Assembly: GCA_009767595.1 (NCBI GenBank)
Contig: VSDK01022210.1
Location: 655,235 to 719,234, forward strand
Length of the DNA: 64,000 bases
Source of the DNA: Symbiodinium kawagutii
Taxonomy: Eukaryota; Sar; Dinophyceae; Suessiales; Symbiodiniaceae
Direction of reading: 5' to 3'
The translations under genes were made by a program, and so were the position numbers. Below the pieces are notes generated by a model. The model was not told where the DNA came from. It ran no database searches and worked only from the letters and a program-made list of their open reading frames with translations. Shown piece after piece: positions 11,082 to 23,600 of this stretch. Positions within the stretch are counted from its first letter, which is position 1. Each line of letters begins with the position of its first letter.

Positions 11082-11804
11082 TCAAACAACTATCTCGGCC
11101 CCACATGCCACCTTACTCAAAGCAAGTTGTTCCCAAAAACCTGCCACAGTGGCTGTCACGCTCACCACGTCCTGATCAGAGCAATACTTCACGTCGGACA
11201 GTTTCAGCAAGGCCGGACTGCAGTCGCTGAGATCCGTGGTGATGTTTTGCCCACTTTTGGTGAAAGCTTTGCCCAGGCAAGCGATCGTCTTAGCACCCGA
11301 GCCATGCAAATCCATGATGCCCTGGCCATTTTTGAAGGAGTCGATCTTCACATGGACAGTCTCCTTCTCCTGAAACTCCTGGGCTGAACCCTCGTAGCAA
11401 ACCTTCGCCCGGGGATCTGCCGCTCCAGTGCAGTTGACTTCAACTGCAGTGCTGGGAGGCTGGAAGCCACTGCAAGTGGCGAAGCTGGCTGCGCAGCCCG
11501 CATCCTTCACGCAGTCTTTGCATGCGGCGCTCTGACCATCCAGGCACTTCAACTTGCAGTGCTCCCGGGTGCAACCGAAGACGTCGCCAAAGCACTTGGC
11601 ACAAGTGGAAGTGTAGCCTTCCTTTTTCTGCACGCACTCACTGGCACATTCAGTCGTCGACAAGGCACATTGCCGGCCACATGCCTCCATGTCTCCCGAG
11701 AAGGCTGCAGAGCCCTTCTGGGACCAAATCTGTGCATCGTTGCCACTGCAGGATGCGGCAGCTGCCACTGCAATGCCGAAAAACGCAGCTAAGCAACCCC
11801 TCAT
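11082..11804 (-). CDS. Secreted cysteine-rich protein, intronless
   Basis: 240 codons, ATG at 11804 to TGA at 11082. The start MRGCLAAFFGIAVAAAAS is a classic signal peptide with likely cleavage near residues 17-19. Residues 20-120 form a Cys-rich module with repeated C-x3-C and C-x2-C spacings (ACGRQC, ECASEC, CAKC, HCKLKC, CKDC). Residues 125-240 form a second part with fewer, spaced Cys and a probable beta-rich fold, ending ACGAEIVV. High G/C at third codon positions supports real coding. I do not recognise the family; an extracellular or vesicular location with disulfide bonds is inferred. It is the only multi-domain host gene here without introns, so it could be a retained retrocopy. Confidence 0.82.
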   Translation of the reverse strand: MRGCLAAFFGIAVAAAASCSGNDAQIWSQKGSAAFSGDMEACGRQCALSTTECASECVQKKEGYTSTCAKCFGDVFGCTREHCKLKCLDGQSAACKDCVKDAGCAASFATCSGFQPPSTAVEVNCTGAADPRAKVCYEGSAQEFQEKETVHVKIDSFKNGQGIMDLHGSGAKTIACLGKAFTKSGQNITTDLSDCSPALLKLSDVKYCSDQDVVSVTATVAGFWEQLALSKVACGAEIVV

Positions 11805-14800
11805 GTGCTTGTTTCAGCAGGCGAGGGCTGACGGAAGTGTGACAATTATCAAAATTGCTGAGCCGACAACCCACGGGAACAAAAAAGTCACACAAGCAAA
11901 GCTGCTAGTTCTCTCCACTCCATATTTTCCCTCATCCTGCGTAATGCCCCAAGTAGGAATTAAAGGTGATCAAAGTACGAAAATGCGCAGAAGTTCACCC
12001 TGAACAAGCGCAGTATGTACATAGGATGAACATCAGGTGATCCACCGGTGATCTGGTCATGGCAGCTGAGGCATAGATTATTCTCCATCTATAGGTGATT
12101 TGTTGCCTTAGCGTCTGTTTGCATTCATGACTTGTTGGTGATTGTTGCCTCCTATCTCTTGCCATCCATCATCTCATTGCAGCTCATTACCCACGGTTAA
12201 GCATGGTAAATCATCAGAATCATCTCATCGTTTTCTCATCGTTAAGCATGGTCAAGCACGGTTCAGCATGGTTGAGAAATCTTACGCATGATGACGCACC
12301 GGTCGACGACCACGCTTGATCGCCAAACCACAGCAGTCCTTGGATCATGGAACCGTCCTCTCCCAATCAGGTGCCTGTTCGACCTTGCAATATTTTCGGA
12401 TCTGCTCCACATCGGCCACAAAATCCTGGATGGTAGCGATCCTGGCGCCAGATTGAAATTGGCACAGGCTTATTATAGGAATTAGTGATAGGAATTGATG
12501 AACCAAGAAAACCAAGATCCAGGAAAGTTGCGCGATTGATCATTTTGTTGGTGGTTTGCTGGCATTTTTTTCTGGAAAACACCTCGGTTGAATGGTTGAT
12601 CAGTGACCTACAAAACTCTGTCTGCATTTTTGGCTTATGTGGTCTTATGGACATCGCAATGACATGAAGTCTTGGACTTGAAATCTACCTGCAGGAAAAT
12701 CATAGAAGTAGAAGGAAGGAGCAACACCCAAAACAAGGTGGAGACGGAAATGGCGCGTGAAAAATCAGCATTTTGAGTGAATTCCTTGCAGGTTCCCTCG
12801 TTATTTCTGAGGTCTTGCATGGCCGGTGCCGACCAACAAATCTATCAGCCATGTCAGCAAGCCGTTGCATGGTGGTCGGTTGCCTAGCAGCTAGGGATTA
12901 GGGCAACTATCATAGCCATCTCCTCAACCAGGTGCTTGATCTCCGTAGAAGTTGATCAATGCTTGGTTTTCATACGAGTACTTTGGGTTTGGATCATCCA
13001 CTCCAACACACATACCCGATAGCTGGTGGGTATGCATATGTGCTCATCTATATATCATCATACCCGGTTCACATCCCCGAATTCTGTTAGTCTGGGATTT
13101 GGGATGTTCAGCTATTGGATTTTGGCGATAGTCGTGACGCAAAAGCCGCTCATATTTTTGTCCCCGCTATCATCGTGGGAAGGTAGCCTCACTTTGGCCC
13201 TACATCAACTGCCACTAACTAATCCATTATTATCCAACATCGATCTTTATCAAACAAAAACAGTCATTTACCATCATAAATCAACCATTTTGGTTGGTCA
13301 TTACAGCCATAAGCCACTCTGAATCATCAACCAATACTCCTGGTGGGTACTCCAACCAACTGGTGAGATCCCTTGCATTGCGGAGACCAGGGCAGCCTGT
13401 CAGTGGTCTTGGTGTCTTCAAAGGATAACGGAAAGAGTTGGAAGATCTCGAGGTTCTTGGGCACATCCTTTCCTGGGGAAGTTGGTTCATGATGGGGATA
13501 ATTTGAGCAGCTTGACGGTAGGTATAAGACATCGATTAGTTGTGATGATATAATTCAGCCTTCCTCAACCCACCATCAAGCGTTCAGAAAACTATCAGCA
13601 TTTGCCAGGTAGGGTGGTTTGGAGGCCCCGCGAAGCGAACGCAGTCTGAGGCAAACTGTGTTCTCCGGTGCTCTGCTATAGGGGCCAACTCCGCCCAGGG
13701 GGTGAACAGTGCCCACCAACCTGATGACAATGTGGGGGACTGGCCACATCGCCATGGGAGAATACCAACAGGGTGGCCATAGGGGAAGGGCAAAGAAGAA
13801 CCATCAACAACCTTGCGCCAACAAGGGTAAATATTTGATGGGACCGTATGGGACTGCTGGAGTTCAACAAAGTGCGCAATGAGTTGTTCCCTGGGCGGCC
13901 TGGAGCAGGGTGAACTTCCTCCACCTTTTCGCAATTGTTCATGCCCAAAAAAGCTAACAACCCATCCCCGACGTTGTTTTCATTATGAGGGAAAGGGATT
14001 CTTTTTGCATGCTCCCCTGGCACCAAGCACCGAAGTAAACGGATCATGATGCTGTCTTTGCCTGAGGTGTTGGGTCACAGTAGGGGATGTTGAAGCGCTC
14101 AGATTAACAGCTTGTTACTCAGCTGCTGGCAGCTGTAAGCCCAAACGGGCCGGGTTCAAGAGCAAGGGTGCACGACAAGTGAGTGACAACTGACAGTGTC
14201 TTGAGCAAATCCAGATTTACATCATGTGCCTGCGCAGGTGTGCCCTGCATTTTTAGTGTTCGTCAACTCCGACCTAAGAATCAAAACCATCAGTAAATAA
14301 TCACTAATGCCTCTGAGATCACAAAAGCATCACAAACACCAGCACCTTCCAACTTCATGTGAAATATCTTTTCATCATCATCATCAATATTGTTTAAATA
14401 TTCTTCACCTGGCCCCATGTACAGACCTGGGGATGTATGTCAGTACGATTGGCAATACTATGCAATCTGGCTTAAAGTACGAACCACTGTCAGCAACATA
14501 TACTTTCATGTTCATACCAAACCAGTAACTTTAACCAGTAAACATAGGCGTAAATGTCAGTAACCTGAACCCCTTTCCCCACTTCTCATCAGTCCCTCTG
14601 TCTTTCCCTTCCAAGCTTCTACCCTTGAGCAACTTAAGCGCAGCGCTCCGCGCATGCACGGAGGGCTGCCCGGAAATGCGGAGACAGCCCTGAAAGGAGG
14701 AATCCTCGTCCTCGCGGAGGGGAAGATGTTTTGCAAAAGTGAGAAAAACAAATCAACCAAGCGTTTCATATCATGTTCGGCAAAAATTTGACGGTCTCGT

Positions 14801-15417
14801 CATCTAAACTTGAACCATTCGCCAGTCCTGGCTGGCAATGCGGTCAGCAAACCATTCTTGGACCCTTGGCATCCATTAATCACGGATGCTTCATTGAGAA
14901 AATCTGTTGCTGATTTTTGCGAAGTGGATTCGAAAGATTACCCAGGTGTGGTGTTCCGCGAAAATCACGCGATCTAGTGACTGTGCGAGCTTGCATGCAT
15001 GATATTCATATGTGTTTCAAGTCTTTACTGTGTTCAAAATCTGGTGAACATGTGGCATGATAGCATGGTGTGGGTTCTGTACAAACCAAGGGTTGACCAA
15101 ACAAATCAGGAAATGTGCGCTAAAACCTGCCAATGACGCACTGTAGCGGACAACGTCATTCCGAGCGATCAAAAATTGAATTCAAACAGTTTCAGTATAG
15201 CACCACACATTCCAACCAGCACGCACCCAAAAAAGGCACAACCACGTTCAAGACCGAAACAGCTGCAACCCACAAAACTCCAGATGGGTTACAGCAGTAG
15301 GGCAAGCCAAACGGCTACGAGGCAAACCCACTGCTGAAACTTGGATGCCCAGCGAAAGTAAGCAACCTGACACACAAAGTTTCTCCTACATCCAGAATCT
15401 ATGGTGCCCTATGTGCT
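11805..15417. other. Intergenic, repeat-poor to low-complexity DNA
   Basis: It contains short GTTAAGCATGG-type repeats (12195-12275) and several overlapping open frames at 13584-14047 on the minus strand that lack codon bias, domains or a clear start. I see no supportable gene. Confidence 0.45.
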
Positions 15418-15524
15418 CTGGTTGATTGTTTTAACACATTTTAGCCCCTCTGAGATATGGTCACTCAACGAACCAATCAAAATATTGAGGAAAATAAAAC
15501 AAAGTCCATCAAACCACCAACCAG
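15418..15524 (+). mobile_element. Family A inverted-repeat element, diverged copy
   Basis: The right end CATCAAACCACCAACCAG is intact. The left end CTGGTTGATTGTTTTAACA and interior GGTCACTCAACGAACC are diverged from the family consensus. Confidence 0.6.
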
Positions 15525-18055
15525 TCAACATCGATAAACCATCCTTAATTGACAACCATAAACCTACCAAAATTTTGATTGCTACTGTTCCTATAGAGCC
15601 ACTTTGAGCTAAACAAATACACAACTCAGGGCGCTTTCTGGCCCCGTCCTTGCCATTGACCCAGGCTTGAAAGCTGTGCAAATATGTCACCGCTGCTTCC
15701 ATGTCTTGGAAAACGCCTCACTCCAGTGCTTGGAAGAAACGCTGCAGTGGCGGATGGTTTTATCCCAGGCGTTCAACGTCATTCAACCATCCAAGGTCAA
15801 AGCAATCCATTTCAACTAACCCACAATATTCATTGTCAAACTGGGGCAGTTGAACGAAGAATGGATCCCTAACATTCACCATCATCAACTTGTTGGATAT
15901 GATCCACTATGTTTTATTCGTTGCCATCGAAAGAAAAGCATATGGATCGAGCATCAATAGTAGAAACAGTTTCACAACGGATGTTTCCATCCATCGAGGC
16001 GATTAGGTCCGATTGCATAGTGTTTATCGTATCCCTCTCAACGAACAGTTTTTGACCGCCAAGCCAAAATTACAACACGGAAAACAACCCATCCGTGATC
16101 ATCGTGATCCAAGTGATTTTGTGAAGAAATGGAAAGAAATGGAAAGAAATGGCCCGTTCCGAGTTTCTGCGTTTGTTTTTCCAGGGCCTATGACCCCGCA
16201 TGCTGATCTGGCGGTTCAAATCTGTCCCAACATCAGTCAATTAGATTATCATCCCCACGTGGTCTAACATTATGATTGATAATCATCCTGAAACTGTACA
16301 TGTGAACACTTGCCAGCACTTGCCAAATATGCACCCATAAGCCATAATTTTACATCATTCATTGTGATACAAGTATGACACAGCATGCTCACACGGTGGC
16401 ACCCCCCAAACGTTCTGAGTTTCTAAACAAGGCGTTTATATCCATCCTAACTGGTCGTTGCGCTAGTTATGTTTACCAACGCATTGCTAACAGCGGGGGG
16501 GCACCTTGTATGTATTGCTGCCTAGCTTATTAACATTTAATCATCATCCAAGTATCACCATCCACCATGGACAATCATTCACTTCCAGCCATTGATATCC
16601 CACGATTACCAATCCAGCTCCTGGAATAATCATTAACCACCCATGGACCTTCGATAATACACACCATCAGTAACTTATATACAACCCATATTTTTCATGC
16701 TAAAACCTACATGTTTCAGGGTTTTAGGGGTCCATGGCCGCTCATCTATCACCACCCCCAGTCTCTACCCGGCCACAGCTGGCCTGTGACGAGTCCGGTC
16801 TCACCATCGACGGCACAGCTTAAGGAGATGCAACTGCTGTCGTTGTCCTTGACCTCCTCCAGGAACCTCCAGTGGGGACCGGTGCTACTCAGAACCAGCA
16901 GTGATTCTGTTTGGATTTTCCAGGTTTTGAGCTACACTTCTTGGTATTTCCAGTGACTTGGTGATGTTTTCTTGATATTTTCTATTACGCTGGATTGGTA
17001 CATCCAAATCGAAACCCCAAAACAAAAGCATATGTACAAGTATGAGTTTTGCATTACTTGGAAATCCATGTGTTTTGAATATGACAGCACATGATGGCAA
17101 ATGAATGAATATTGGTCTGTTGAATGATTAACCAACTGCACATTTAGCCCCTTGTGTACATTTAGTTCTAGATTGCTGCACCTTCATTTGTGCTGTGAAT
17201 CGCCATCGCTTGGTCTTGAAGATCTTGAAGCTGAACCTTTCCATATAAATCGTGAATGATTTTAAACATAGGCTATGGCGGGCTGATACGAAGGGCAAGG
17301 GATGAAATATGGTCACTATGCTTGCCATTAATGATGCTATCGGCAGCGGAGGATATCCAGTGTTGCTTGGCCCTCCTTGGGAGCCTAGCACCATTGGTAT
17401 CAGTTAGTATCGGCCCAGTGCTAATGATCGGTTGCCGGATCTTATTCCTTGAAGCAACTTACATTACTAATGTAATCAACGGAAAAACAGTGAAAGGGAA
17501 ATCATCATGAAACAACACTAGCCACAATCAAAATAGATACGACTCCAATGGACACAGCGATGCTTCAGCCACCAGAACCTGCAGGAAATCCCCAACAAAA
17601 ATCTGGCCAATCTCTGGCCAATAGTTCCCCATAGATCATCATATTCGCCATATTTGCCATTACCTACAGTAACAGTGATAACCGGCCTTCGGTGAGCATT
17701 TTTGATCATGAGCGATGCACGAAACATGCCATCTTTGACTAATTAACCGGAATCATCATGACCATGACTAAGCATCATTGATCATTCAGCATCGACCATT
17801 TCAGCATCGGCCATTTCCTATCAATAACATTCAATAGTTATTAATTCATGATCATTGAACATTAACCTTTCTTAGCTATACTAACATTTACTATCCTATA
17901 CCCATGATTCCACAATAACCCATCAATTCACCTTCACTAACACATACTAACACATAATCAACCATCTCCAATCATTAACCATTTCCCATCCTTTTCCATC
18001 ACTCACCCATTGACTCATTGACTTTCTCTTGGTGATGGAATCAGTAACATCTCTA
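15525..18055. other. Non-coding, low-complexity stretch
   Basis: It becomes rich in AACCATC/CATTAACC words towards 17.7-18.0 kb. Short open frames between 16.7 and 17.7 kb show no coding bias. No gene supported. Confidence 0.4.
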
Positions 18056-18098
18056 CTGGTTGGTAGTTTCAACCCCTATGAAAAATATTAGTCAACCA

Positions 18099-18796
18099 TT
18101 TTTTATTGCCACCCTGTCGGACCACCAGCAGCCCAAGTCGGCAACGCACGCGGCGCTGCAGACCGTCTCAAGCAAAACAGTGAATTACGCTACGAAACCC
18201 AGTCAGCCGAAGGTGAATGACCACCCACCAAGAACCTGGTTTCTTCCCCTTAAGAAATCGATGGCCAGCTTGCGAAGTGCGACGACGGAGAAACATGGCC
18301 ATGAATCAACAATGTACCCCGAAGGGTGTACACGGCCGTTAGTTTTAAGCTTAGGGGAAACTACATCAGGAATCAATGGGTGTTGTGGACACACCTTTTT
18401 TGAATGATTACAAATTTTTCGCAAGGTTTTTGCAAATGCAGCAGGGGTTTTTTCAACATCTAGCTCAAAACCCATGTAGTAGCAAATGTAGGCAAGTTCA
18501 ATCATAGAGGTGGCGAGGCCAGGTTGCTTAGTCCAAGTTAATGAAGAAAGAAAGGCAACACCCTGGTTCCATGTTGTTCTGTTGAGACTTGCCGGGAGTT
18601 TACAACTATCACTGCAAGAGAAGCAAGTAGACCAATCAAAATTAAACCTATCGGTATCCCAATGCCACTTGGGGTAGACAAGTCTAAACTGGTCAATGGG
18701 ATCATCTATTTGGAGCGAAATGGAAGGGGTATCATTACCAACTGAAGAGGCAGCTACATCAGGGTTACTGGTATTGATACGTGCAACAACCATCGT
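18099..18796 (-). mobile_element. Retro-inserted 698 bp fragment with 18 bp target duplication
   Basis: AAAAATATTAGTCAACCA occurs at 18081-18098 and again at 18797-18814, immediately flanking the insert. On the minus strand the insert ends GGCAATAAAAAA, a short A tail, directly before the duplication. This is the signature of LINE-mediated target-primed insertion. The 5' end (ACGATGGTTGTTGC) has no spliced-leader relic, so 5' truncation is likely. Confidence 0.85.
18203..18796 (-). pseudogene. Coding fragment inside the retro-insert (possible LINE ORF2 C-terminus)
   Basis: About 198 codons read through the insert to a stop at 18203; the frame also extends into the target duplication, which is not part of the original gene. 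The protein is well formed and rich in Trp and Cys (YPKWHWDTDRFNFDWSTCF, TTWNQGVAFLSSLTW, SWPCFSVVALRKLAIDF). I do not recognise a domain. A 5'-truncated LINE tail would fit the insertion structure; a retrocopied host mRNA is the alternative. No internal stop, so it is young. Confidence 0.6.
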
Positions 18797-18873
18797 AAAA
18801 ATATTAGTCAACCAGCCCTTTGTGAATAATTCCTAGAGAAATTAAAATAAAACATGTTTCAAACCACCAACCA

Positions 18874-20564
18874 GTTTACCCATGTGTTGTGGCCACATCT
18901 CCTGTGCTTCTGCCACGACACTGCTGTGCACCACGCCAAGCTGTCCCAGTGTTCACCGCGGTGACGCGATGGCACACCGTCACACGGTCGCCACCGGAAA
19001 CGTCCTGAAGGATGTAAGGCGATGATTCGAGCCAAATGGGGGGTGTCTTAAGCCATTGAGGACCCCCAAAATGGATGGTCCATGACTGTAAATGGTCGAT
19101 ATTTGATGATTTGAGATGCTTACTCCCATTTTAAGCAACGACCACGGAATCCGTTGCCGAGTGTAAGTTGCGAAAACTGGTTGCTAATTCCGTCGTATCC
19201 AGAGTGGAATCCATGTACATTGTGATGCTAATATGTGGAATTTAAACTCAAAAAGAATTGCGTCATTCAGATTTTCATTGTGTAGAAGAAATATAGCTAT
19301 GTACTCTTCCAAGGTGGCGGCACAACCATCGGAGGGAAAAGGAGGGATACACCTATGTGAGCTGGACAGTAGGAATGCGATAATTGAATTTAGATTCTGT
19401 TATGTACTAGACTTGCCTTTGAACTAGTGCCTTTCGGCAGTGTGAGGCTAGAGTTCAGTCCATAAGAAGGGTTGTAGTTGCAGCATCCTCACTGACCAGT
19501 GACGTGGTGGATCTGGGTCTGGGTTCACAGCAAAGGTCACCAGTTCCACTACAGAACGGTGGGTCGCGGAAAATGATGTTCAATTTAGCAGTTTCCAAGC
19601 GACCACGCGCATTCATCCTACTGGCCGGTCCAAGTGAAAGATTTTCAATTCGGTAAAGAAAACAAGCCCACTAGCCGGGAAACGAAAGTTTCGATCGTTG
19701 CTCGATGTTGGAATTTCCGTGGTGCAAATTGGGATGTCCCTCAAATACAAAACCAAGCTATACCTGTACATCAAGTAATGATATGCAACCTACTGCACTT
19801 CGGGCGCTGTTGTGATATTTGGGCTTGTTAATCCCGATACATACTCATCAAACATAATCCTCCCCAGGAGTTATGTGGCAATATGTGGTCTTTGAAAAAA
19901 GCGGCGGCAAAATGATTCCAACTACATCAACTCCCAATTTTGGTCCAAGAAGCCGTGTGGAAAGATGAGGTCATCTTGGCGTATTTGGAGGCCTTTCCAG
20001 CAGCACACCGCAGCAAAACATATGCTGGAACAGTCTGCACCATAAATGCGTGTAAATAGGTGGATCGGCACGGCTCGCGAAATATGGTGCTGCAGCCAAA
20101 TTTCTGGCATTTGTTTTACAAATACATTGCAAACGATTCAATTTGCCATTCGGGGTAGTTAACTCTCTCTCTCTCTCTAACTTCTGGTAGATATCACTGA
20201 ACATTCAATGTTGAGTTCGCTGCTACCTCAATCAGGACTCGAAAAGCAAGTCGAGCAATACATCATGAGCTCTCTTGAGCAAATGCGGGATGTCGTGCAC
20301 AAATTCTCACGTTTATACTCATCGCATCTCATCGCAGTGTTCAGTTTCTGTGAATGAACGGTGGGGTGCCTGCGATGCTTTGCAACGGAGTGCTGTGTTC
20401 CAGCTGGGCCGGTAAACCAAAACATATTGTATGAACAGGCTTGGACGGTTCACCATGGTTCACTCAAAAAAATGGGCCCACCATTGTTCACCAACCGGGT
20501 TCACCAATTCAAAACCCTTTGCCATTGGCTGGGTCCCATGTTCTAACTGCCTGCGTCCCACTGG
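18874..20564. other. Non-coding stretch
   Basis: Mostly unique DNA with a (CT)n tract at about 20163-20178. Short frames only; no gene supported. Confidence 0.4.
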
Positions 20565-20645
20565 TCACGCCTTGTCCAGGAATGGCTGCTGAAAGTACGC
20601 CAGCTCCTGGATGGCTCGCTGATCGAAGCTGTTGGGGGAACCTTC
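20565..20645 (-). CDS. Candidate last exon with stop
   Basis: After an acceptor TTCCAG it reads EGSPNSFDQRAIQELAY then FQQPFLDKA and TGA at 20565-20567, with strong G/C third positions. The frame is also open upstream (MLAPLRCLLPEFQ), so the exon may start earlier. Confidence 0.6.
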   Translation of the reverse strand, partial: EGSPNSFDQRAIQELAYFQQPFLDKA

Positions 20646-23600
20646 CTGGAACTCCGGAAGCAAGCAGCGAAGCGGCGCCAACATCCACCAACGACATCGA
20701 CCAACATCACCCAACGACATCCACCAAAATACAATAACCAACCAACCAACCAACCAACCAGCCGTCTCATCGGCTCCTTGAGCCGTTCGGCAGGTCCCAA
20801 GACCTCCAAACTCAGCAGCTCGGCACCCTCCACCGTCACACCTGACGCCGAAACCATGCCCTGCACCGGTCGTTCTCACGGCATGGAGATCCCAGGTTGA
20901 CCCCCAGCTGCCTGGGAGAACATATATAGAACATATGCAATTCAGGTCTGTGTTGAGTATCACCATGCATGACCAGAATGTATTTATACATTTTTTTTTG
21001 CAAGGGCTTCTCAGAGGATTTGCCCTACTACTGGCCTACACGTTTCATGTAGGCAGCGCTGCACCATGTCTAGAGGGGCATTTATACATGGAACAAGTAT
21101 AATACAGTAAGTGTCTAAGTACTTCAGCATCTACTTCGGCAATAATCAACTGTTGAAAACATGTGGCATCATGTTTGGCTCAGAAATCATTGTGAAAGCA
21201 AAATTGTCGCCAAATGGAAGGGACACCACGGCCGGAAGAGCACCTGCTGGGAATTGCAAAGTATTTGGTGCATCGGCTGGCTCCTCATACAGATGGGTCA
21301 ATCGTAGCTGCCGATACACCATTCCATCTCTAAGTGGACAAACTGGGTACCTCTGCCAACAACTTTCCACAAGAATCTCCAAATCACCAGGAGATGGTCG
21401 GATCATCCCATACATGATAACAACCATCCACGTAATTGCAAGAAGGACCACCACAATGACCATCCCGAGGTGTTCCACGGAAACATGTTCTGTCCTGAGC
21501 CCGGGGCTCATCAAAAGTCGACAAAGCCGGCGTCTTTGAAGGTTACTTAACCTATAACCGCTATCGCTAGCACCTATCTTTATTCGCAATTTATCTTCTT
21601 GCCTGTCTGTTCATCCCTATTACGCCCATCTTGAACCAAATCCACTCCAAAAGTCTATCCCATGTGCCAACCAATTTATCTTTATGATACACTGGTTTCA
21701 TCCAAATTCATCCAAATCCACTGCAAATATCTATCCACCAAGCAATCTATCTTCCTATCTGCCTACGATACTATGGTTTCATCCCAATCCGTCCCTTCAC
21801 GAGCCCCAGGCACTGCTACCACCAGAGGAGAGATAAGCTCCATAGGACTGAAGGCTCCAAAAGCTCAAGCGAAGCTCCGCGGTGCCTCGGTCAACGGTCG
21901 CGCGTTTTGGACCGGTGCAACCTATAGACACAGCAACGGTGGCACTTGCTTCATCATGGTGAAACTGGAATGCTCTTTCTGTAGAACATGCATGTGTACA
22001 CATCCATTTGCATGTGTACCCATCCATTTGCATGTACTTTACAGAAATCACATTATCCACACATATGCATTGGCTGCATTGGTATGAAAATTCAGCCCCA
22101 CGTGGTCTAGAAGCGATCCTTAGAGTATAAATGGCCTATCCCTGTATCATGTGATTAGCCAATGAGACGTGCCCGCTGGGCGCCTTGAGTGAAGCCGTTT
22201 CCACTTGCCACCTCTCTGGAGGATTGGACCCCACCAATCCAGCCAGTAAGGCCTAACCAGCCGATCAACAAAGGGTGGTGAAAAAAGATCTGACCAAAAT
22301 GTTTCGGTATGCCGGGGTCACCACTAACCTGCACCACCACCCTGTAGTAAGAGTATGACAATACAGCGAAATTGTTTTGGTCCAGCGGGGCATGCACGAA
22401 GGAAGAGTCATCTAAAGAAAAACAGAGCGATCACGTCATGATACAATAGCTACTGCAGCTATTGACAATAGGCAAATTTATTTGCCCAAGGTTCTAGGTT
22501 GCCGGTGGTACCCACAGTGGTGGTTCTACCGTCCCACACATCCCTGCTTGAGCATGCCATCTGAGCCCAGGCGGCCATTGGACAGGGAAATACAGTGCGC
22601 CGCCGCGCCCGAGGATTGCGAGACGCGCAAGTCTGCACGGACCTGTGGCAGTGGGTCAGGGCCTTGACAATGGTCAACCAATCAACCACTCGGGAACATT
22701 AGATACCTTGAAACCACCAAACGGAAAACGTTTCCGAGTGTTTGAAACCACCAAACTTTTGATTGATTTTACTTGAGAAAAACAAAAAACAGTTTGAAAA
22801 AATACAAACGAGTTTGAAACCACCAAACAAATACGATCATCCGAGCATTGCCAACGCCTGGATGCTCCAAAGGGAATGGTTGATTGGCTTTTGTTGACAA
22901 TCACTCACCGGTGGCCAACGTAGAAAACTCGTGACTGGCTATGGATGGTTCATACTTCGTTAAATGCTTGGCCAACGGATAGTGGGCCCCAGTCTTGCGA
23001 TTCGGTTGGATTACAACTCCAGTGAAGGTCGAAGCATCTTGGATTGGATTGCACGGATCATACTATAACACCACATGTGTTACAACTTGTGTGGCACCAC
23101 TTCAAGCAAACAAACAAATCACTATGAGTTACAATCACTAAAAAACAAACAACATGCAAAAACAAAACAATGAAACCAAATAAGCAACAAATAAAATACA
23201 AAAGTAACAAAACAGGATGTTGCTGCAACTGATTTTAGCGTTTTTTTGTCACTACTGCATCCCTGCTATTTAAACATGCATTCCACTTACCACAACTCAT
23301 CACGAGAACAAACAGGATCCCCCTCAATCAGTAGATGTTCTTCCCATTACGGCTGATTGCCCAGCCTGGCAATCCAACCTAGCAAAGGTAGAGCCCCATC
23401 ACCATGCTAAGCATTTCTAGCCATCGATGTTGTCGGTTATTCTCCTCTATTCATCAAACATCCTCTACCCACTGCTAACATCTGTCAACCAAATCATTAA
23501 CAACCCATCATTCATCATTGACCACCATCTAAGTCATGATTAACCACCATCAATACTGTATATTGGTTAAACTGTCATGGTTAAAGTCATGATGAAGTTG

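Larger units (their letters stand above)
18056..18873 (+). mobile_element. Family A element split by a retro-insertion
   Basis: The left part CTGGTTGGTAGTTTCAACC starts at 18056 and the right part ends TTTCAAACCACCAACCAG at 18873. Removing 18099-18796 and one copy of the 18-base duplication leaves a normal element of about 100 bases, so the element was present before the insertion. Confidence 0.82.

Noticed and set aside
13584-14047. Two overlapping minus-strand ORFs of 116 and 123 codons
   Set aside because: No domain, weak third-position bias, overlapping each other; could be chance frames.
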